From: Fonticula-like sp. SCN 57-25
Taxonomy: Eukaryota; Nucleariida; Rotosphaerida
Direction of reading: 5' to 3'
Assembly: GCA_001724245.1 (NCBI GenBank)
Contig: MEDX01000016.1
Span: forward strand, 1-64,000
DNA: 64,000 nucleotides
Shown here: one piece after another, positions 44,719-55,700 of the stretch
Position numbering within the stretch: position 1 is the first letter of the stretch
Layout of the letters: every line of letters starts with the position of its first letter
The notes under the pieces: model-generated
What the model saw: only the letters and a program-made list of their open reading frames with translations
Databases searched by the model: none
What the model was told of the DNA's origin: nothing
Translations under genes and position numbers: made by a program

Positions 44719-47700
44719 CTAGGCCTCGAAAGTGTTCTCGGTCTCAAGCTGGTTGGGGCCGTCGGGAAGGAGGCTGATGCGCGACTGGTTCTCCTGCTTG
44801 AGCTTGGTGACCATAGCCTTGGCCTCGGCCAGCCTGCTTGACCTAAAGTTGTCGCTGATGTTCATCTGCGTCACGAGGCGCGGCGGCGTGTTGGTGCGCG
44901 GCCGCAGCGGCGAGTCGAGCGACTCGGCCGATGACAGTGCGTCGTCGCTGCCGTCGGCGAGCTGCGTCACAGAGATGGAAAGCTTCATCATGTCGGGCGT
45001 CACGCGGCGGCGCTTGGTGCCATTTGCAGAGTTTGACACAAGCGCAAGATCCAGCTTGGACACATTGGCGACGCCGACGACGGCCGCCGAGCTCGTGCGG
45101 CGGCGCTCATTAAACACCTCTGAAGAGTGCTCGATAAGGCGCTGAACGAGCGGCGCACGCGTCTCTACAACCGCCGCAATGTCCGCGCGGCCCTCGTTGT
45201 CGCCGCCGAGGGAATCCGCCGCGCTCGGCATCAGGAGAGGCGTAAAGATCGTGTCGAGCGTGCCAATCAAAACACCGCTGCGAGGCGTATTAACAGCGCT
45301 AAAAAGACAGAGAGTCAGAAAGGAAGGAAAAAAGCGCATCAAACGCACCGCTTCCAGTGCTCGACAAGGAACTTTAGAAGCGTGTACGGGAACGAGTCGA
45401 GCGATTCGATGGCTCCGGCGAGAAGGCGCCCGATATCGGCCGGGTGCTCCCAGTCTGCGAGACACGTAAGCAACAAAAGTCACAGCAAGAACAAGGACGC
45501 ACTGCACGCCTGCACGACGCGGCTCTGAAGGCCCGTCGGGATGATGGGCGCAGGGAGCGCCTCAATAAGGCGCTGCAGGAGCCCAGTCAGCACCGCGTGG
45601 TCGCACGTGATAAGCTCAGAGCGGTTGCAGATCTCTTCGCTGGCAGCGGGCACCTTGGCATCTGCAAAAAAACATTAGCATCAATGCAAGCAGACGAGGG
45701 AAACATACCAATTTGGGCCATGAGGCGGCGATGGGCCGACGAGCGGCGCGACTCGATGGCATACAGGTGGGTATTGGAAAGGCCTATCATTTTGTCAGCC
45801 ACACGCGCATACAAGCACTCTTTTTCGCACCCTTTTCCTCGATGGCCGAGATGAGGGTGACAAACTTGCGGCCTTCCATGGTCTCGCGAAGGATCGTCTC
45901 GTCGCTCTTGGCCTGCGGCGTCGAGTTGGAGTCGGCCACCGTGTGACGGCGAATCAGCGAGTTGGCCGCCTCGAGGCGGCGCGTGCCAGACGGGGTGCTC
46001 GAGGCGTACACCGAAACGGCGCGGCGCACAGAGCTCGGCGTCCCGCGCGACTCAATCATGCTCTAAACTGGGATTAGCATGTGACGTATCCAAGGAAAGT
46101 TAAACGTACGCGGAAGAGATCGCCGCGCGACGAGCTGCGACTCGGCGTCATGGTGCCGCCGGTCAAACGCGAGGCCAATTTGGACTACAAAGAAAGGTCA
46201 GACTCACAATATGTAAAGCATAAAGAATGCGCGTACGCGGCTGATTTGGAGAATGTAGGGCAGCAGCATCGATGTGATGCGGCCACCGTACAGGTTGTCG
46301 GGGTACGTCTGGAGGCGGCACACCTCAACGGCCATCACTTCATGTCCAGCAAGCACTAGCACAAGCAAAAGTCAGCCATCCATTAACACACACATACAAA
46401 AGACGTACACTTGGCCATGAGAAGGGCGCCAAACTCGGACGTGCTGCACGCCTCAAAGTCACCAAAGAGCGAGCCGCCAAAGACAGGCACATTGTCGCGC
46501 GTGCGCAGGCAGCACCGGAAGCCGGTGGGCGTGATCTGCACCAGGGCGACCAGGTAATAGTTCTTCAGGCGAGGCGGGATGGCCAGCTTGCTCGGGTCGG
46601 CACCCGCAAAGACGATGGCAGACATGCGCGTGTCGGGCAGGCAAAGCTCAGTCTTGGACATCTTGCTGACGCGGTGCACGTTAATATTGATGCGGCGGCC
46701 ATTGTCCTCGCGGGCGACAGACGCGTCGGTGCGCTTGCGCTGGAAGTACGCACCGCGCAGCTTCTCCATAAAGTCAGCGGCAACGTCGCCGCCGAGGATA
46801 AAAGTGCGACGGCGGCCGTTCTTCTCGCCAGAGCCGTCAAACTTGCCCTTGGCGTCCATAAAGTCAACCGTGAGCAGGATCTGTCCAAGGGGCAGGCTCA
46901 GTGACGAAAACTCAATCTGCTGCAGGTCGGTGAGGTGCTTCTTTTCATACGCCTTCTTGTTGGACGCGAGCTTGCGCTTGGTGGCGCTGACCTTTTTGGC
47001 AAACATCAAGTGGTCGTTGAAGAGGAAAAGAGCGCCGCCGTTGCGCACGCTCTGCGAGCACTCGTCCACCTCGTTCACCTCAAACTTGCCGAGGAAGGTG
47101 CGGGACGCGCTCACGAGCCAGTTCGGGACATCCGACACAGAGTTGAACACCTCAAAGAGCAGCGCGCGCGAATCGGCGGCCGCCTGCTCCACATTAATGA
47201 ACGACGCAATCTTGGTCATCTCGGTGTACGCCTCAAGGAGCATAGCATAGCTCGAGTGCGACGGGTGCATGTTGGAAAGCATGTCGCGGACGAGAATGAC
47301 GTAGCGCGGCAGGCGCTGCACGGGCTCGATCAGCAGGTCCGTCAGGTTCTTGCGGAACGAGTCGGGGCGCATGCGGATGCTGTCGAGCATGGCGGCGAAC
47401 ACGCGGCCCGACCGGCGCGTGTGGATGGTCTCTGTCGCCGTCTGGTAGTAGCTGACAAAGACCTTGTAGTGGTGAAAGTTGCGAATGTGCTTTACGAGCA
47501 CCGCCTCGACCGTCTGCGGCGCAGCCTGCGCCTCCTTGGCCTTGGCCGCCGCGCGGCCCGACTTGACAACAGTCGTCTGAGGAGCAGGGGCGGGCGCCGG
47601 CGCCATAACCGCCTGAAGCTCAGCGAGGAACGCCTTGTTCACTTCATAGATTTTGGGAAGGCCGCAAAACATGTTCTGCGCCTCGGGGAGCGAAATCGCC

Positions 47701-48526
47701 GACGGGTTGGCACGAGCAAGCTGCTCGATATCGCAGGAAATGCTCATGAGGCCGCCGAGGCACGCGACATAATGCTCTTCCGTGCTGAGCAGCTCCTTGT
47801 ACAGGTTCGCGAGCTTTTCATTGTTGGTGCTCCGCGCGGGCGCCACGGTCGAGTCGGCGAGGCCGCTCGACGACGTCTGGTGGTCAAGGAACCGCCCCGC
47901 GGTCTTGACGATCGACTCGTCGCTGTCAAGAATAAAGGCGTCAACCTCAGCCGAGCCAGCCAGCTAGCACACAGGTAAGCTCTACGTTATATAAAGTCAA
48001 TATTCGCACCATGTACTCGCGATCGAGCTCGTAGAGGCGGGCGCACAGCTGGCCGACGTGGAGCGGTGTGAGCTGCAAGAGAAGCGACGAGGTCTCGATG
48101 GTGAGCCACTGGGTGCAGCCATCCATGCGCGCGTAGACGTCAAAGGCAGTGGTGAGCATCTTGTTGAGCGACTCCTTGCGCTTGCGCAGGGCGCCGTTCG
48201 AGTAATACGCGTTCACAGACACAACGTGCTTGCCGGTGCCGCTGCGCACAACGACGACGGCGGGCGTCGACGCATTAATCTCCTCTGCGGGAACGGTAAA
48301 GACAATCATTTTGAGGCGCTCGTCGTTGAAATAGTAGTGAACGTGCTCTGATGGCGCACATCAGTACATTTGCGGAAAGGACAGGAGAATCACGAGACGT
48401 ACGGTCGCATGCGCCGGCCATCTCGCAAGGAAGCGGCTCGACGGTGGGCGCAGTTGCCGTCGTGGGCGAACCGGCCTGCGCGCCCGTCTTATCATACTTG
48501 AACCCGTACTGGTCAAGCGTGCTCAT
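44719..48526 (-). CDS. RhoGEF (DH-PH) protein with C-terminal RhoGAP-like domain, BCR/ABR layout
   Basis: Ten exons: 44719-45298, 45349-45454, 45503-45661, 45709-45783, 45831-46062, 46110-46184, 46237-46355, 46409-47963, 48010-48347, 48403-48526; 1120 aa. The DH domain is at about 195-410 (LYKELLSTEEHYVACL, DLLIEPVQRLPRYVILVRDM), PH at about 435-560 (FNDHLMFAK, FILGG). A basic Ser-rich linker with repeated RGTPSS-type segments leads to a RhoGAP-like domain at about 798-950 (FVTLISAIEEKG, LTGLLQRLIEALPAPIIP, LDSFPYTLLKFLVEHWKR, FTPLLMP). The arginine-finger position, normally GLYRxSG, reads HLYAIES, so GTP hydrolysis activity is doubtful. All nine introns are 46-55 nt. It probably regulates Rho/Rac in the cytoplasm. 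Confidence 0.87.
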
Positions 48527-49150
48527 GATGTCCGCCTACCTCCATGTCAGATTGGCCGCACAAGGGACAAGTGAATGATCGTACATGAAAGCGGCCCTGA
48601 GCACCAGCCATCTTTAAACGGCAGCTAGCGGGAAGCCCTCTACAACAGCCGTGTTATATGCTCCTCGACACGGCGAGCGGTGTGTCAAGTGCTCTGGAGG
48701 CTAAAGCGTGCTTGAGCTCACACGATGTATAAAAGCAAACGGTAGTTTGAAACGTGTAACGGTCGATACGATTACGTGGCGAACGATTGGATGACGTAGC
48801 ACTAGATCTAATACGCGATTGGTTCAATCTGGCCAATCACGATACAGCTGGGAGAGGCCGACGACATAGTCAGCAGAGTAAGATGCTCAGGGCTGACAGC
48901 AAAATAGGGAGCAGGCGCTCGACACAGCCGCGGGCAGGCTTCTTTTCCATGGTACTCTTAATGACATACCGCGCGCTTGCCGAACCCGGCTCGAGCAAAG
49001 TTATGCATAGTTTGCATAGTTTGCATTCTTGGTGATGATGACGCAATCAAGGTATTTTCGGCTCAATTGTCTGCCTCAGGAACCCCTTAAAAACCCCCGC
49101 TGCGCTCCTCGCAAGGCAGTCTGCTGTCCTCCCACACACCTGCTCTCAAG
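48527..49150. promoter_or_regulatory. Divergent promoter with three CCAAT/ATTGG boxes
   Basis: About 620 bp between the RhoGEF and VWA genes, no coding sequence seen. ATTGG at 48786-48790 and 48818-48822 and CCAAT at 48833-48837 lie within 52 bp, with a half-CRE (tgacgt) at 48792. NF-Y type binding is a reasonable inference. Confidence 0.5.
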
Positions 49151-50660
49151 ATGGAGACCCAGCGCAACGAAATCTCTCTCACCTCCGCGTCCGAGTACGC
49201 CAATGTTCCCTTCACGCCCACCAAGATGCTCGGCATGGCGAGCCTGGTGGTACGTATTGCGCTGGCCCGATGACCCCGAGCTCACGCTGTCTTAGGCGCC
49301 GACCCTGTCCGAGTCGCATGAATCGCGCACGCCTGTCGACATCGTCTGCGTCATCGACCGCAGCGGGTCAATGTCCGGCTCCAAGTTGAACATGACCAAG
49401 GAAACCCTCAAGTTTCTCGTCTCTCGTGCGTCGCCTCTTTGCCGGCGGGCCGGTCGACTTACACTTTATAGAGCTCGACAGTCGCGATCAGATCGCGCTC
49501 GTCATGTTTGACACTACGGTCGAGACTATCTTTCCCTTCACGAGCACCTCGAGTTCTGCAAAGGAGCGCATCAACGAGGTCATTGACAAGCTCAAAGTCG
49601 GCGCGTCGACCAACTTGTCCGGCGGCCTGATGCAGGGCATCTCGCTGACCCCCACGCGCACCCGCAAGAACCGCGTCTGCTCGGTCCTGCTCTTCACGGA
49701 CGGGCAGGCGAACGCCGGCGTCCAGGACCCGACGCAGCTCAAGGAGCTGACGGCCAAGGCGATCGGCAACTTGGAGGACGCCTGCACCATCTTCACCTTT
49801 GGATTCGGGTCTGACCACGACGCGGACCTCCTGCGCGGCCTCGCCCAGGTCGGAAAGGGCATGTACTACTACCTGGAGTCGACAGAGAGCATTCCTTCGA
49901 GCTTTGCCGACTGCCTCGGCGGCCTCCAGTCGGTCGTCGCGCAGAATGTGCACCTCACGGTCAATGCCACAGACGGCGCCAAGGTGCTCCGGTCCCTGTC
50001 GCGCTTCCCCCTGGTCTCGCCCGTGTCCTTCCCCGCTACGTCGTACGTTCTTTCGCATCCGATACAGTGATTTGCTCACGCTGCTGCTTTAGGTTCACGC
50101 TCGACCTGGGCGACCTCTACAGCGAGGAGAACCGCGATCTGATTGTCGAGTTTGAGCTGCCCGCGTGCGACCCCGCCGAGCGCTTTTCGTATGTGCAGTA
50201 CTCGCTGTCGTACTTTAACATCCAGGAGGCTGCTGCTCGGACGGTCGCGTCAGAGTCGTTTGTGCGGCGCCAGACCGCGACCAAGGACGCCAGCGAGCGG
50301 CGCGACGAGCGCATCGATATGCACGCCATGCGCATCCAGGCCGCCGACTCGATGGAGCAGGCGACGAAGCTGGTTCAGCAGAATGATACCGACGCTGCGC
50401 GCGCCGTCATCCGCGAAACGTTGGACCAGTTCCGCTCGGCGACGTCGTCGAGTTCTGCCATGGGCAAGCAGATCATTGCCGAGATGGAGATGCTCAGCCT
50501 CGAGTCGGACTATCAGCGCGCCACCTCGTACATGGCGTCGCGTTCCATGCAGCATCAGCAGCAGCGCGCCGCCGACGAGTCCAGTGACTTTGACATGTAC
50601 AGCAACAACGCCAAGAAGCGTAGCAAGTTTTCTGCCCTGTCGCGTTCCAAGAAGCCGTAA
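49151..50660 (+). CDS. von Willebrand factor A domain protein
   Basis: Exons 49151-49249, 49296-49425, 49472-50042, 50093-50660; 455 aa. The VWA domain at about 49-235 has an intact metal-ion adhesion site (DRSGSMS, the TNLSGG Thr and FTDGQAN Asp). After it comes a beta-rich region (LTVNATDGAKVL) and an amphipathic helical C-terminal third that ends in a basic segment (KKRSKFSALSRSKKP). No signal peptide or transmembrane helix, so probably intracellular. The layout resembles VWA proteins with an RGxSRF-type C-terminal region in plants and amoebae, but I cannot name an orthologue. Confidence 0.82.
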
Positions 50661-50886
50661 GCAGCCTTTTGTGATTGCGCTCCTACCTATCGAGCCCATC
50701 GTTTGTCCTTTTGTTGTTTGCGTTTCACATGATGCCAGTACTTTGTATTAAAACAATATAAATAAGTTGCTCTCAAAAACAGATATATGGATGGATATAT
50801 GAAACATGGATATATAGCACTGATTCGAAGCGGCCTGGGGCATCATGGGTCCTTGGAATCCTTAGTCGCTGACGCATGCCTGCAGC

Positions 50887-51399
50887 TTAGAGCGACATGT
50901 CGACGCAACCGTCGCTATCAAACATCATGCCCTCCCTGGACGAAAACTCCCAGAGAATGTCGTCGGGGTCAGCAACGTTGGCCGTGGTGGTGCCCCAGGG
51001 GGTCTTCTCGGGCTTGACGATGCTGCGGGCGCCCGCGGCAACAAACTTGTCGTGCAGCTCCTGAACCTCCTCGGCAGTCTCGGTAAAATAGCCGACGGCC
51101 ACCGACGGCACGATAAAGTCCGAGGTGCCGTCGATCTTGGCGAGCTTGCTCGCCGGCTCACTGGCGGCAGCCTTTTCGATGTCGCCAGCCTTGCTGTCCT
51201 TGTGCTCGCCCTTGGCACGCAGAGACTCTTGGACTGTAGCGCGATCGTAGATGCACACGGCGATCTTGCCGGTCTGGAAGAAGCAGACATGATCGGTCTC
51301 TGAACGCTTGCCGACCTTCCAGCCGAGGGACTGGTAAAACTTGCGCGAGGCGGGGACGCTGCGCACAGCAAACAGGATGAAGTGAACCGGGAGGGTCAT
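50887..51399 (-). CDS. VOC/glyoxalase-fold protein, copy 1
   Basis: Single exon, 170 aa. Two beta-alpha-beta-beta-beta halves of the vicinal oxygen chelate fold: HFILFAVRSVPASRKFYQSL through KIAVCIYDR, then FIVPSVAVGYFTE through the terminal metal-ligand strand DPDDILWEF. A charged low-complexity linker of about 30 residues separates them. It could be a glyoxalase, dioxygenase-like or bleomycin-resistance-like protein; the substrate is not decidable. Tandem paralogue of the gene at 51992-52534, sharing the ends MSL and nearly the whole C-terminal half. Confidence 0.85.
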   Translation of the reverse strand: MTLPVHFILFAVRSVPASRKFYQSLGWKVGKRSETDHVCFFQTGKIAVCIYDRATVQESLRAKGEHKDSKAGDIEKAAASEPASKLAKIDGTSDFIVPSVAVGYFTETAEEVQELHDKFVAAGARSIVKPEKTPWGTTTANVADPDDILWEFSSREGMMFDSDGCVDMSL

Positions 51400-51478
51400 G
51401 GTTGGAGGGTGGAGGCGCTCGAGTCGAGAGAGGAAGAGGGCGAGGAGGGAAGTGCAGGAGTGGCACCCGGAAACCCCC

Positions 51479-51486
51479 TATAAATA
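51479..51486 (-). promoter_or_regulatory. TATA box of VOC copy 1
   Basis: TATAAATA on the + strand (TATTTATA on the gene strand), 80 bp from the start codon at 51399. The same element and the same 80-bp distance occur at VOC copy 2. Confidence 0.6.
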
Positions 51487-51604
51487 CTCCATTTCAGGTA
51501 GCGCGGCAGTGGCGAACAGTGCTTGGCTCACCGCTACCAGAGCGCCACCACCGGTCAGGGGAGTTGCGCAACACGATGTCCACGTGGCCATCGACAGATT
51601 GCTT

Positions 51605-51720
51605 TTGCTGCAACAGTGGCGCATCGGTCCTCGCAAACGGCGATCCAGCATAGCTTTGTGCATGTGCTTTAAAGGACTTTTGGCGCCCGCCTCTGGCCGA
51701 CGTGAAGCTATGGCCGGGTC
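51605..51720 (+). pseudogene. Decayed fragment of UBR4 exon 2
   Basis: The 38 bases at 51681-51718 match 53851-53890 with one mismatch and two single-base gaps (core tggccgacgtgaagctatgg). Similarity continues upstream at lower identity (gcaaacggcgatccag... versus gcagacggcgcgatcca..., ...gtgcttt in both). The intervening 1 kb present in UBR4 is missing. No open frame is kept. I read it as the remnant of an old tandem duplication that once included the 5' part of UBR4. Confidence 0.7.
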
Positions 51721-51991
51721 TATCTGATTCTATTGAACATAGTGGCCAGTGGCCGGGTTCTCTTCACCAAGCCCATTACTTGCCCTCTGCGGTTTACGTT
51801 TACGTTTTGAGTTGCAAGTACTTGTATTAAAAACTTCACAAAAATATAGAAACTAGTTGTGAACACTTGGTGATATATGGAATGGTTTGAACTGCGGCAT
51901 TGACGTTGGTACTGATTCGCCCAAATTGGCCCGGGGCATGCGGGCAAAGTCCTTCGAATATTGGTCGCAACTAGTTCAGCATGCACACAGC

Positions 51992-52534
51992 CTAGAGCGA
52001 CATGTCGATGCACCCGTCGCTATCAAACGTCAGGCCCTCCCTCGACATAAACTCCCAGAGGACGTTGTCGGGGTCGGCGACGTTGGCCGTAGTGGTGCCC
52101 CACGGCGTCTGCTTCGGCTTGACGATGCTGCGAGCGCCCGCGGCAACAAACTTGTCGTGCATCTCCTGAACCTCCTCAGCAGTCTGAGTAAAGAAGCAGA
52201 CGGCTACAGGCGGCACGATAAAGTCCGACGTGTCGTCGGTCTTGGCGCGCTTGCTCGCCGGCTCATCCGCAGCAGCATCGCCTTCGGCGGCAGCCTTCTT
52301 CTCGGTGTCGTCCTTTTCAACAGCCTTGGCGTCCTCGTCGTTGTTCTTGGTGCGCAGAGACTCTTGGAATGATGCGCGATCGTAGATGCACACGGCGACC
52401 TTGCCCGTCTGGAAGAAGCAACAATCGTCACTTTCTGAAAACTTGCCGACCTTCCATCCCAGCGACTCGTAAAACTTGCGCGATGCGGGGACGCTACTCA
52501 CAGCAAAGGAGACCAGGTGGATCGGGTGGGCCAT
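51992..52534 (-). CDS. VOC/glyoxalase-fold protein, copy 2
   Basis: Single exon, 180 aa; paralogue of copy 1 with the same two half-domains (HLVSFAVSSVPASRKFYESL, KVAVCIYDR, VPPVAVCFFTQ, DPDNVLWEF) and an identical end around FDSDGCIDMSL. The linker between halves is ten residues longer and richer in Lys/Asp/Ala. It diverges from UBR4 across 223 bp. Confidence 0.85.
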   Translation of the reverse strand: MAHPIHLVSFAVSSVPASRKFYESLGWKVGKFSESDDCCFFQTGKVAVCIYDRASFQESLRTKNNDEDAKAVEKDDTEKKAAAEGDAAADEPASKRAKTDDTSDFIVPPVAVCFFTQTAEEVQEMHDKFVAAGARSIVKPKQTPWGTTTANVADPDNVLWEFMSREGLTFDSDGCIDMSL

Positions 52535-52613
52535 TGTTGGAAAGAGGTTACGGTCGCGTCGACAGAGGAAGAGGGTGCCGAGGGAAGTGCGAGAGGGGCC
52601 CCTGGAAAACCCC

Positions 52614-52621
52614 TATAAATA
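52614..52621 (-). promoter_or_regulatory. TATA box of VOC copy 2
   Basis: TATAAATA on the + strand, 80 bp upstream of the copy 2 start codon at 52534; conserved with copy 1. Confidence 0.6.
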
Positions 52622-52757
52622 CTCCATGTTGTGGTGGCGCGACAGTGGCGAACACACTGCATTCTGCCGCAACTTGTCCACCACCACGATATCCACGTGG
52701 CCATCAGCAGTTTGCATTTTGCACTGGGTACTGCTCTGTCTGCGCGGGGAGTTCGTC

Positions 52758-55700
52758 ATGGACGGAGCCGTGCGGCCGAGCAACGGTGAAACAGGGCGCT
52801 CGGACGGAGCAAACCGAGAGCTAGATGGTATACCAGAGGGTTCGCCTCTGGCGACAGAGGCGGCGCCTTTAAGTGCTGTATCGCCCGCTGATGACGAAGC
52901 TCGTGCGGTGGTTGGCATGCTGACCCAGTCAGGGACCGGGATGGCGTCCGAGGCTGTAGAACGGTTAAACAAATTCCTTGCTGCATGCAAGGGCGTTTCC
53001 ACATTGGACTCTACACTGCTGCCGCTGTATTTAAGACTAGTCTATCGTGCGTCCCGCCTTGTTGTCGAGAGCAACTCAAAGGAGGTGGACGAAAGGTCTG
53101 CTTTGCATGCGGTGGCGGGCGCCTTCAAGATTGCACTCGAGCACGCGCGTGAGTGGTCCGAGGGTGCTGCCGAGACGCTGTCCGACGTGGTTTTGTTTGC
53201 TTTGCATGCCGCGCAGCTGCTTTTGAGAAGCAAGGAGGCGCTTCCGGCGCTTCATGATGACCTTGATGCGGATGACGCAAACGCTGCCAGCCTCGTCCGG
53301 CAGCTGATGGCGGATGCGGCCGAGCACGCGGTGACCAAGGCTTCTGCCGCGGGACCCAGTTACCTTTCGCGTTTTCGAAGCATTGTTAGCGGGAAGGAGG
53401 TCGCAGCGCCCCCCTCGCTCGAGTCGGATCTGCGTGCGCTCTGGGTAGAAACCCACAACGGGCCAGAGCTTCTCCTTTCGCTCGCCGCCAAGCTGTTGAA
53501 CAAGGGTCATGTCCAATGTGCACACGGCGCCGTGTCCCTTGCAATTACCACGACAGACTCCCAAATTGGTGCGTTTTATTATCCAATTGTCTATACCTAA
53601 CTTCAGGTGTAGCTCGACATGCGCTTCACGCCAGCACGGTGCACATTTTTTCGTATATTTCATCATACAATGCTGCTGACTTGACACCGGCACACCTGAT
53701 TCTGGGCGTGGATGCGTGCGAATTCTTGAGCGACGCCAGCGCTGCAAAGGTACTTCTATTCGCCGTCCTTATGCGCAAGGTCCTGGCAGACGGCGCGATC
53801 CAACCTGGCTTCTCGCACGTGCTTTCCATTGCCTCGCCCGCCAGTAGCCTTGGCGCTCGCCTCCTGGCCGACGTGAAGCTATGGCCCGGGGCTCCCTCAC
53901 TCGACACTATCGAGCAGAGCCGCGGGTGGCTCTTTCGTGCTCTTGGGAACCAGGACGCGGTGGTCGTGCTGCTCCGCCAGCTGCACATGATCACATTGTC
54001 GCGCTCGTTTATTGATGACGTCACAGTCAAGGCGGCGCCTGTTGACGAGTGGTCATTCCTGACCATGGACGATGACACGATCACCGGTTCTATGTTTGCC
54101 CCGCCCGAGAAGGCGTTGGGTGCCGATGCTGCGCTCGATACTGAATCAGGTGAGAAGGACTTTGCGTCATTGTGCGACGTGATTGGCGATTCAATTGTTG
54201 CGATTGTCACTTTTATGCCGAGTTCCGAGCACGACGATGCCGCCACAAACGAGTTCGTCAAGCTGTTGACCGAGGCAGGGAACCAAGACGCGGAACACAA
54301 GGCTGGTCAAGAAGCAGGCTTTAGCAAGTCGGGCCCCGCAAGCGCCATGCGCAAAGTCTTTGTGTGCCTTGCCGCCTCGCGGGCATCCATGATCGCGACG
54401 CTTGTCGGCTTGGACGCGTCCAGTGCCGCGAGCAGGCAGGCAACGCCCGAGGTGACGTTCATGCTGGCCGTTTCCGCGGCCCTTTCAGAATCGAGCGACC
54501 TTGCTCTGAGCTTTGTTTCATATTACATCAGCCGGCTCGAGCATGCGTGTCGGTCCCCGCTGACGCGCGAGGGCCTCTCGTGGCTCGGCTGGGAGCCCAC
54601 CATTGCGGCGGTTTCGCTTTGGCAGACGCTGTCCGCCGAGCAAAGGGACGCAGCGCTCGGCCGTGCAGTTGCGTTGCTGAAGAGCACCGGGGAGGATACG
54701 TGCTCCGTGGCGCTCATCTCGTTGCTGCAATTCATCGAAGGTACGAACAACATTATATTTGGCATGCAATCTTACACGTGGCAGTTCTTGCAGTAGTGAA
54801 CGACGACGAGGCGGCTTCCCACTTTGTCGCGACACACTTTGAGCATCTTTTCGGGCTCACGTTGCGCCCCGTTGACGCGCCCAATTTCCTCGACATCTTT
54901 GCCACAACCACGCACATTTCTTGCGTGCTGGCGAACGGTTCGACGGTGTCGTTCCCGCTGTTTTCGTTCCGTCTTTCAAGGCATAGCAAGCTTGAGCCCT
55001 CCACTGTCCAAGGTGACGTGTGGCATACAACGGTTCCTACTGTGCTTAAGCTCCTTGCGAGCTCGGTGAAACGCGAATCGCGCATGCCCGATGCTGCTGC
55101 AGTGAATGCGGTTCTCTCGACTTTCCTTCTGGGCGCCGGTACTTTTGACCAACCGCACGAGGTTGTTCACCAGGCGCTTGAGCTCATGACTGCCGCGAAG
55201 GGACATGCTGCGGACGCCGTCGCGCTCACCGCACTTTCCCTCTTTGTGGAGCGCCACCTTGGTTCGATTCCCGCCGAGAGCTGCGAGTCTTTTGTTCCGC
55301 ATCTGGAGGGCCTGCTGAAGCTCGGCCCGCGCCTGGTTCGTTCCGCATACGAATATGCTGCCAGCAAGACGATTCTTGTGGACCCTCGCGAGCGTGAGCT
55401 GCTTGTCGCTGCGCTCGAGATTTCTGATGGCGAAAAGGCCTCTTGGGTGGAGATTGGCGGTATTGCCTTGCCCTCCATGCGTGGATTGTCAAAGGTGCGT
55501 TTCCAAGCTTGCTATTACCACCTACTGACGCATATTTTTAGATTGCAAACCCAACAGAGAGCAACGCGACTGAACCACTTTCGGTTGCCAGCATGACGCT
55601 TGCCGACAATGAGCATGTCGCGGTCGTTCTGTCTCTTCGGGCTCTTTTGCGCACCACCCGCGCCCTCTTTACTGCGATGCTCGAGTCCCACTCGGACGCC

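Larger units (their letters stand above)
51400..51991. other. Region between the two VOC genes: duplicated promoter plus decayed neighbours
   Basis: 51400-51600 is a diverged copy of 52535-52715 (promoter of copy 2 and the UBR4 leader). 51605-51720 resembles UBR4 exon 2 (own entry). From about 51750 the sequence resembles the VWA 3' flank at about 50690-50885 (aagcccat..., gtattaaaa..., tagagcgacatg). So the segment is the junction of a tandem duplication. Confidence 0.7.

Noticed and set aside
46935-47978. Plus-strand frame of 347 codons opposite the DH-PH exon
   Set aside because: No recognisable motif; the minus strand encodes a conserved DH-PH region.
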